From: Climacium dendroides
Taxonomy: Eukaryota; Streptophyta; Bryopsida; Hypnales; Climaciaceae
NCBI GenBank assembly: GCA_950106755.1
Contig: OX467091.1
Location: 5,101,538 to 5,165,537 of the forward strand
Direction: 5' to 3'
DNA length: 64,000 nucleotides
The translations under genes were made by a program, and so were the position numbers. Within the stretch, counting starts at the first letter, position 1, and each line of letters opens with the position of its first letter. The notes beneath the pieces are model-generated. The model searched no databases, was not told the origin of the DNA, and saw only the letters and a program-made list of their open reading frames with translations. This document shows positions 59,897 to 64,000 of this stretch, in pieces.

Positions 59897-59999
59897 TAAA
59901 ACAATGACTTGATAAAGTATCTCCACAAATTTAAAAATATATATTTTGTGTAATCCTTTCGCTAGATTTAATCTGAATTCACAATTCGCAATTCGCAAA
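59897..59999. other. Right flank of the 59408 insertion, then AT-rich spacer
   Basis: 59905-59928 is the continuation of the dispersed repeat (inverse of the sequence near 48621). Nothing else recognised. Confidence 0.5.
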
Positions 60000-60895
60000 C
60001 ACGGGCGGTGGCTGATCATTAGAGCATGTCAGTGCCCCCCTCTCTCTCAATAATGATGCCGAAAGCCATTCATGTGTTCCGTGGTCGTCAATATCTATCC
60101 ATCATGAGTGATGACCCATGCGATTGCGAGAATTAAAACCCGATCGATCGTCTCGTGGACGCAGGCAGGCAGAGCAGACCTACCCAGGTGCCCGGCTGCT
60201 ACAGAATGTTCGTACCCTCCTCCTCCCGGGGCCCCAAAAAAGCTGTTGGGAAAGGGCCCCCGTGTCAGCCGGGGGTGACGGGGCACTGAGACCGGCACCG
60301 AGAACAGGGTGGAAGGGGCCTTCCTCCCATGCAGGGGGTACCGACTGGCCCTCAATCAAGAAACCCGGCGCCAGCCTTTTGGAAGCAACAATTGGGGGTG
60401 GGTCGACGGGGCGCATGTCCCGATGAGTCAGCCCTCACGATGGCGGGTACATCCCGGGAGGGGGTTGGAGCCTCAACGGGGAGGGCAAGCAATCAGTCGG
60501 GGCCCCCTACCTTACATGTGTCAGGCAGGGGGTGTGAGGGTGTGGGTGCAGGTAGGGGTTGGGGGTGCGTGGGCGGGTAGGGGTAGGGATGCGGGTGGAG
60601 TGCAGCCATGGCAACATGCCATGGATAGTGATCGGTGGCTGCTGTACAGAGAAATCTAGGGCATATCTTGCCACATGTGAAAGCAGTATTATTTTCTGTC
60701 TGCGCAGGCACGTCCCCGCCGGCCGGCGGGTCTCGGGAATGCCAGGGGGGTGGATGGGGGGTGGGTTCCGAAAGGGATGCTCTCGGGTACCTGCATCTAG
60801 TGTAGGGGTTCTGTCGAGGTGGTGGATTCAGTCCCCACCTGGCTCGTATCCTTGCGTTGAGGGGTCGGGTGCTCTTTACGCTCCTCAAGTAATTT
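60000..60895. other. GC-rich island of unknown origin
   Basis: About 0.9 kb of strongly GC-rich DNA with sharp edges in an AT-rich setting. Overlapping frames on both strands (60118-60659 plus, 60095-60888 minus) reflect base composition, and none has a recognised domain. 60530-60600 is a G-run tract that fits the G-quadruplex rule. Possible explanations are a captured gene fragment, a retrotransposon piece or a foreign insertion; none is proven. Confidence 0.4.
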
Positions 60896-60963
60896 CAATT
60901 GGTATGCTCCATGGAAAAAGATAGAGAAAAGAGTTGGGAGACAAATTTTGGAAGTTTGGAGTA

Positions 60964-61083
60964 AGGTAGAAATACCATAAACAATTTCAATGTATATGTT
61001 CTTGTCATTTCAAGGCGTAAATGACAATAGTAGGTACATTGAAACCGTTTACGACAATGACACAGTTTATGGTATTCTTGCCT
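60964..61083. mobile_element. TA|AGGT-family mini-element, 120 bp hairpin
   Basis: AGGTAGAAATACCATAAAC and GTTTATGGTATTCTTGCCT bound a sequence that is nearly all palindrome (tttcaatgta/tacattgaaa inside). It is flanked by TA on both sides. Its right TA (61084-61085) is also the left TA of the next element. Confidence 0.9.
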
Positions 61084-61085
61084 TA

Positions 61086-61566
61086 AGGTAAACATGCCTA
61101 TTACCAAGCAGATTTGCTTATTTGGATACCTTGAAGAAGGCATTTGTCAACTCCCATGTAAATTGCAAGAAATCAAAGATTGAGAAGTTTAAGAGAAGCC
61201 ATATGCAAATAGAATGAAAACATTCCAATAAGAAATGAATTTTTTGTGGGTTTTCAATGGTTTTGGGGGGAGGGGTGGTGTTTTGAAAGAGAGGTGACCA
61301 TTAAATAGAGGGGAAGAAAATAACAATTGATATGGTTCAAGTGAAGCAATTTAGCCTCGGAGATTTTTCAAAGTTTGTTGGAACTAAATTGGTAAAGCCT
61401 AGGTAGATTGGCATGATAACCACATGTTGATGTGTCCCCTCTTCAAGTGCATCCTCATGATCCTAAAGGGTTGTTGAGATTGTCATAATAGGTGGATGAT
61501 TCACGCAAATCGGAAGGTCATGTAGCTATCGGAATTGGGTGATTGACAATATTGGGTTGTCTACCT
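61086..61566. mobile_element. TA|AGGT-family MITE, 481 bp, abutting the previous one
   Basis: Left AGGTAAACATGCCTATTACC, right end ...caatattgggttgtctacct, then TA (61567-61568). The left part (tttgtcaactcccatgtaaa, gagaagtttaagagaagcc) matches the interior of 33746-34117, and the right part has similar ggtggatgattcacgc text. Confidence 0.88.
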
Positions 61567-61568
61567 TA

Positions 61569-62496
61569 TTTCAAATGAAATCAATGTAGAATGGCCTTCC
61601 TTGTTTTCATACCATCACAAAGGGGCCTTTAGTTGTGTAAAGGCTTTGGTGGTAAGTTTTTTAGAAAATAAGGTCCCCTTTAACTAGTCTTGTTTGTAGT
61701 TTATTTTGTGGCAATTTATAGCTAGAAATCAATAAAAAAAAATTATTGAGGGAATAATTGGTGATAGATTCTTATTTCTCAATGGATGATATCATTGCAT
61801 CATCATAAAAAAATTACAATGGTATTGCTCCTTTGGGAATGAAAATACATACTTTAGTTTGGGATGTATAAATAAATTTTTGTCTATACTTTGTCTCCTT
61901 TTGTCAACTACGTCCATAGATAAAGATAGCTTATGTTCTTGTAGTGAAGAACACTTTTTACACTATCCAAGATAAATGAAATAAACCCTTCAAGGTCTAT
62001 GGAAAACTATGCATGGCTAGTACCATATTGACTTTTAGAATGCAAATCACATACCAAAATATGTGAAGACATACACCATTTGATTGATAATTCAATCATT
62101 TACATTTTTCATTTCAACATCATTTCAACATTTCAAACTCATAACAGGCAAATGCAACACCATGCACAAAAATACTTGACCATTTTACAGGTTCTAAGAC
62201 ATGTTGGAGGTGCAATGATGATCCACATTGAGAGTGTCATATATTATTAGATTGGTCTTAGAACAAGGATAAAATGTTGTTACCACATGACACCTTAGTT
62301 TGAACATTTTTTTGTATCACGTGCACAGAAATCATTGTATTCCATTCCAAACCCTTACAAGTATGGGTAGCCCAATTTTGGACAAAACCATTAAGTTTCT
62401 ATGGGTTGAAATTTTGCACACTGGGACAAGTTTGAACTTATCAGACTTTGTCCCTCTAAATTTTGTCAATGTCATGAAGACTTGTGGCATGTATTA
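61569..62496. other. AT-rich spacer
   Basis: No gene. 62035-62085 contains a short stretch inverse to parts of the 62.96/63.66 kb repeat (catacaccatttgattg type). The 62300-62497 frame is short and unsupported. Confidence 0.5.
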
Positions 62497-62940
62497 AGGT
62501 AAACCAACCTATTGTGGTTAGAATGAGGAGTTTGACATCATCTTGTTGCTTAATTTTTTCAATTTTTTCCCATAGTAGTATAAGTGTGAAAAACAACAAG
62601 TGCAATTGAATTTATATTTTTTTGACAAAGTATAAATTTGCTAGGAATTTCTAAAGTGTTCAGCCCAAAAGAGTTTGTAGACTACCTTAAAAGCAACAAA
62701 AATCTGAATGCATAATGCTCATCTTATTATCTAAAGCAGTCAAAATATTTTCTATCATGGAAGGTCTAAAAAGTCAATTTTTACAATGAACTTCACATTG
62801 AAAAATTAGAAGTTCCTAACGAGGTTAGTGTTCACTCCATAGTTGTTATGTAAGACATGCATTCTAGCCCACATCTCATATGTTGAAAAAAAACCCACAT
62901 TGGGTCATTTCCTAGGCAACCACAATGGATTGCTTTACCT
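62497..62940 (+). mobile_element. TA|AGGT-family MITE, 444 bp, sister of 59408-59896
   Basis: Left AGGTAAACCAACCTATTGTG, right CACAATGGATTGCTTTACCT, flanked by TA at 62495-62496 and 62941-62942. Shares gttagaatgaggagtttgac and aatgcataatgctcatctta with the 59408 copy, in the same orientation. Confidence 0.92.
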
Positions 62941-62959
62941 TATTCCCACAAAAATGTTG

Positions 62960-63955
62960 GATGTGACATGCTATTTTTTGTGAATTTGATGCAGAAAGTG
63001 CATGAATTTAGGTATAGAAGAGAAAAAACTATCTATGCAATCCCAAATTAGATCATTGTTGCACTTGCTATATTTCTCAAAAGCTACAAAAGTATTATAT
63101 ATTCTACATATAAGATGATGTATTTGAACATGACGAGGTTCAAATGTGAAAAGTCACATTCAAAGGAAATATATTAGTTGTTGAATCATCAATCCAATGA
63201 TATATGTCTTGCCATATATTAGTACATAATTTGTATTATATAAACAAAATATGTTGTGCACATGGTTCTCCACAAACCTTCAAAAGTCCAAAAATGTACT
63301 CATGTAGGAGATTGATAAAGCATCCTTTTAAGATTTTATTTGCAATTGTACAGCATGTATATGTGTGTTGTATTTTTCAATGATATTTTATTAAAGAGAA
63401 ATGAAATCGGCATCTAATCAAAATCATTACATTTTTTAATATCTTTTGTGAATTAAGTTATGAATTATAATATTCGAAACCCATAGGTTAATAAAAATGT
63501 CCACACCTTCATGTGTTCCTTATTAGTACATTGATGAAGATAAAATTTACTTAGGAGTATTGATCTATTAAAAAATGCTTGCAGAACACAATTGCTTTAT
63601 GAACCTTCTACTTTAACTTTTAAAGGTTTGAAAGGTGTAATTTAGGTTGGAGCATGATGTTTTCTGCTATATTTGACATACAAGGTGCATGAATTGATTT
63701 ATATTATAGTTACAAGTGTTTGTATTCAGGTTGAGAAGGATCCAATAACATGTCCAATTTAGATCATTATTGCACCTTGTACATGTCTTAAAAGTCCCCA
63801 AATTGTCACATATTCTATATGCACATTGTATTACATGAATATGACAAGGTTTAACTTACATACTAAAATGACACCTTCAAGATGAAAGATGTTAGTTGTC
63901 AAATTTTCAACCCAACGGTGTATGTCTCACCATATTTGGTACAAACCTTATATTC
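62960..63955 (+). repeat. Direct repeat pair, about 0.3 kb, 0.69 kb apart
   Basis: 62960-63240 and 63655-63955 share colinear phrases: gtgcatgaatt, caatttagatcattattgca type, acatattctatat, and gtatgtct(c/t)..catat. Divergence is considerable. The stretch between (63241-63654) and the window end are AT-rich without a gene. Confidence 0.7.
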
Positions 63956-64000
63956 TAAGAGTAAATGCAAGACCATATATACAATCTCAACCAACCTTCT

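Noticed and set aside
60415..60465. Possible hammerhead ribozyme (gatgagtc core)
   Set aside because: The CTGATGA and GAAA core elements are not both present, and no matching stems could be drawn.
60095..60888. Minus- and plus-strand frames in the GC-rich block as genes
   Set aside because: They overlap in several frames, lack recognisable domains and consist of Pro/Gly/Arg-rich text expected from the composition.
1..64000. tRNA, rRNA or snoRNA genes
   Set aside because: I looked for GGTTCGAATCC-type B-boxes and conserved rRNA cores on both strands and saw none; a covariance-model scan would be needed to exclude them fully.

Overview
This is plant nuclear DNA, most likely from a bryophyte (moss-type) genome. 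The evidence is multi-exon genes with GT-AG introns, a group-E bZIP, AP2/ERF-domain genes, a Helitron relic, and many short inverted-repeat transposons in AT-rich spacers. The moss assignment, perhaps Sphagnum-like, is inference from gene density and repeat style; no marker in the window settles it. Genes and their flanks are clearly richer in GC than the spacers.

Four protein-coding genes can be assembled, all on the + strand, each with an open frame across every splice junction. (1) 7010-9832, six coding exons: a 531-residue group-E bZIP transcription factor with a long GC-rich 5' leader starting near 4 kb. (2) 18651-20778, four exons: a 390-residue DEDDy 3'-5' exonuclease of the WRN-exonuclease type, with a duplicated 5' leader. 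(3) 30699-33590 and (4) 37122-40186, four exons each: a tandem pair of 506- and 513-residue proteins with a divergent AP2/ERF domain. Their promoters, introns and 3' flanks are duplicated with them (about 29.9-34.4 kb and 36.4-40.7 kb).

Nearly everything else is repeat. A decayed Helitron Rep/helicase relic lies at 13.2-15.3 kb, with one segment present as an inverted duplicate. At least nine copies of one MITE-like family (termini TA|AGGT...ACCT|TA) lie mostly from 42 kb rightwards. Other groups are: a CATTAGAAG family (1.07, 11.2, 12.0 and 24.2 kb); a Stowaway/mariner-like element (22.9 kb); elements bounded by TTAA and CCCCTAAAG (22-28 kb), which look piggyBac-like; two Mutator-type MITEs (52.2 and 53.6 kb, one with a perfect 9-bp target duplication); two elements ending in CATCAGGAAA (48.3 and 52.5 kb); and a GGCCATATTTG pair. 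Three insertions can be compared with an empty related site inside this same window, which fixes their ends and TA target duplications. Three GC-rich islands (43.0-43.6, 47.4-47.7 and 60.0-60.9 kb) remain unexplained and may be gene fragments.

The four genes do not form a pathway or operon; three encode transcription factors and one a nuclease. The most useful new material is the non-canonical tandem AP2 pair, the 75-nt frame-neutral bZIP exon that repeats a phosphosite-like motif, the TA|AGGT family with in-window empty sites, and the TTAA-flanked elements. No RNA gene, CRISPR array or prokaryotic feature was found.
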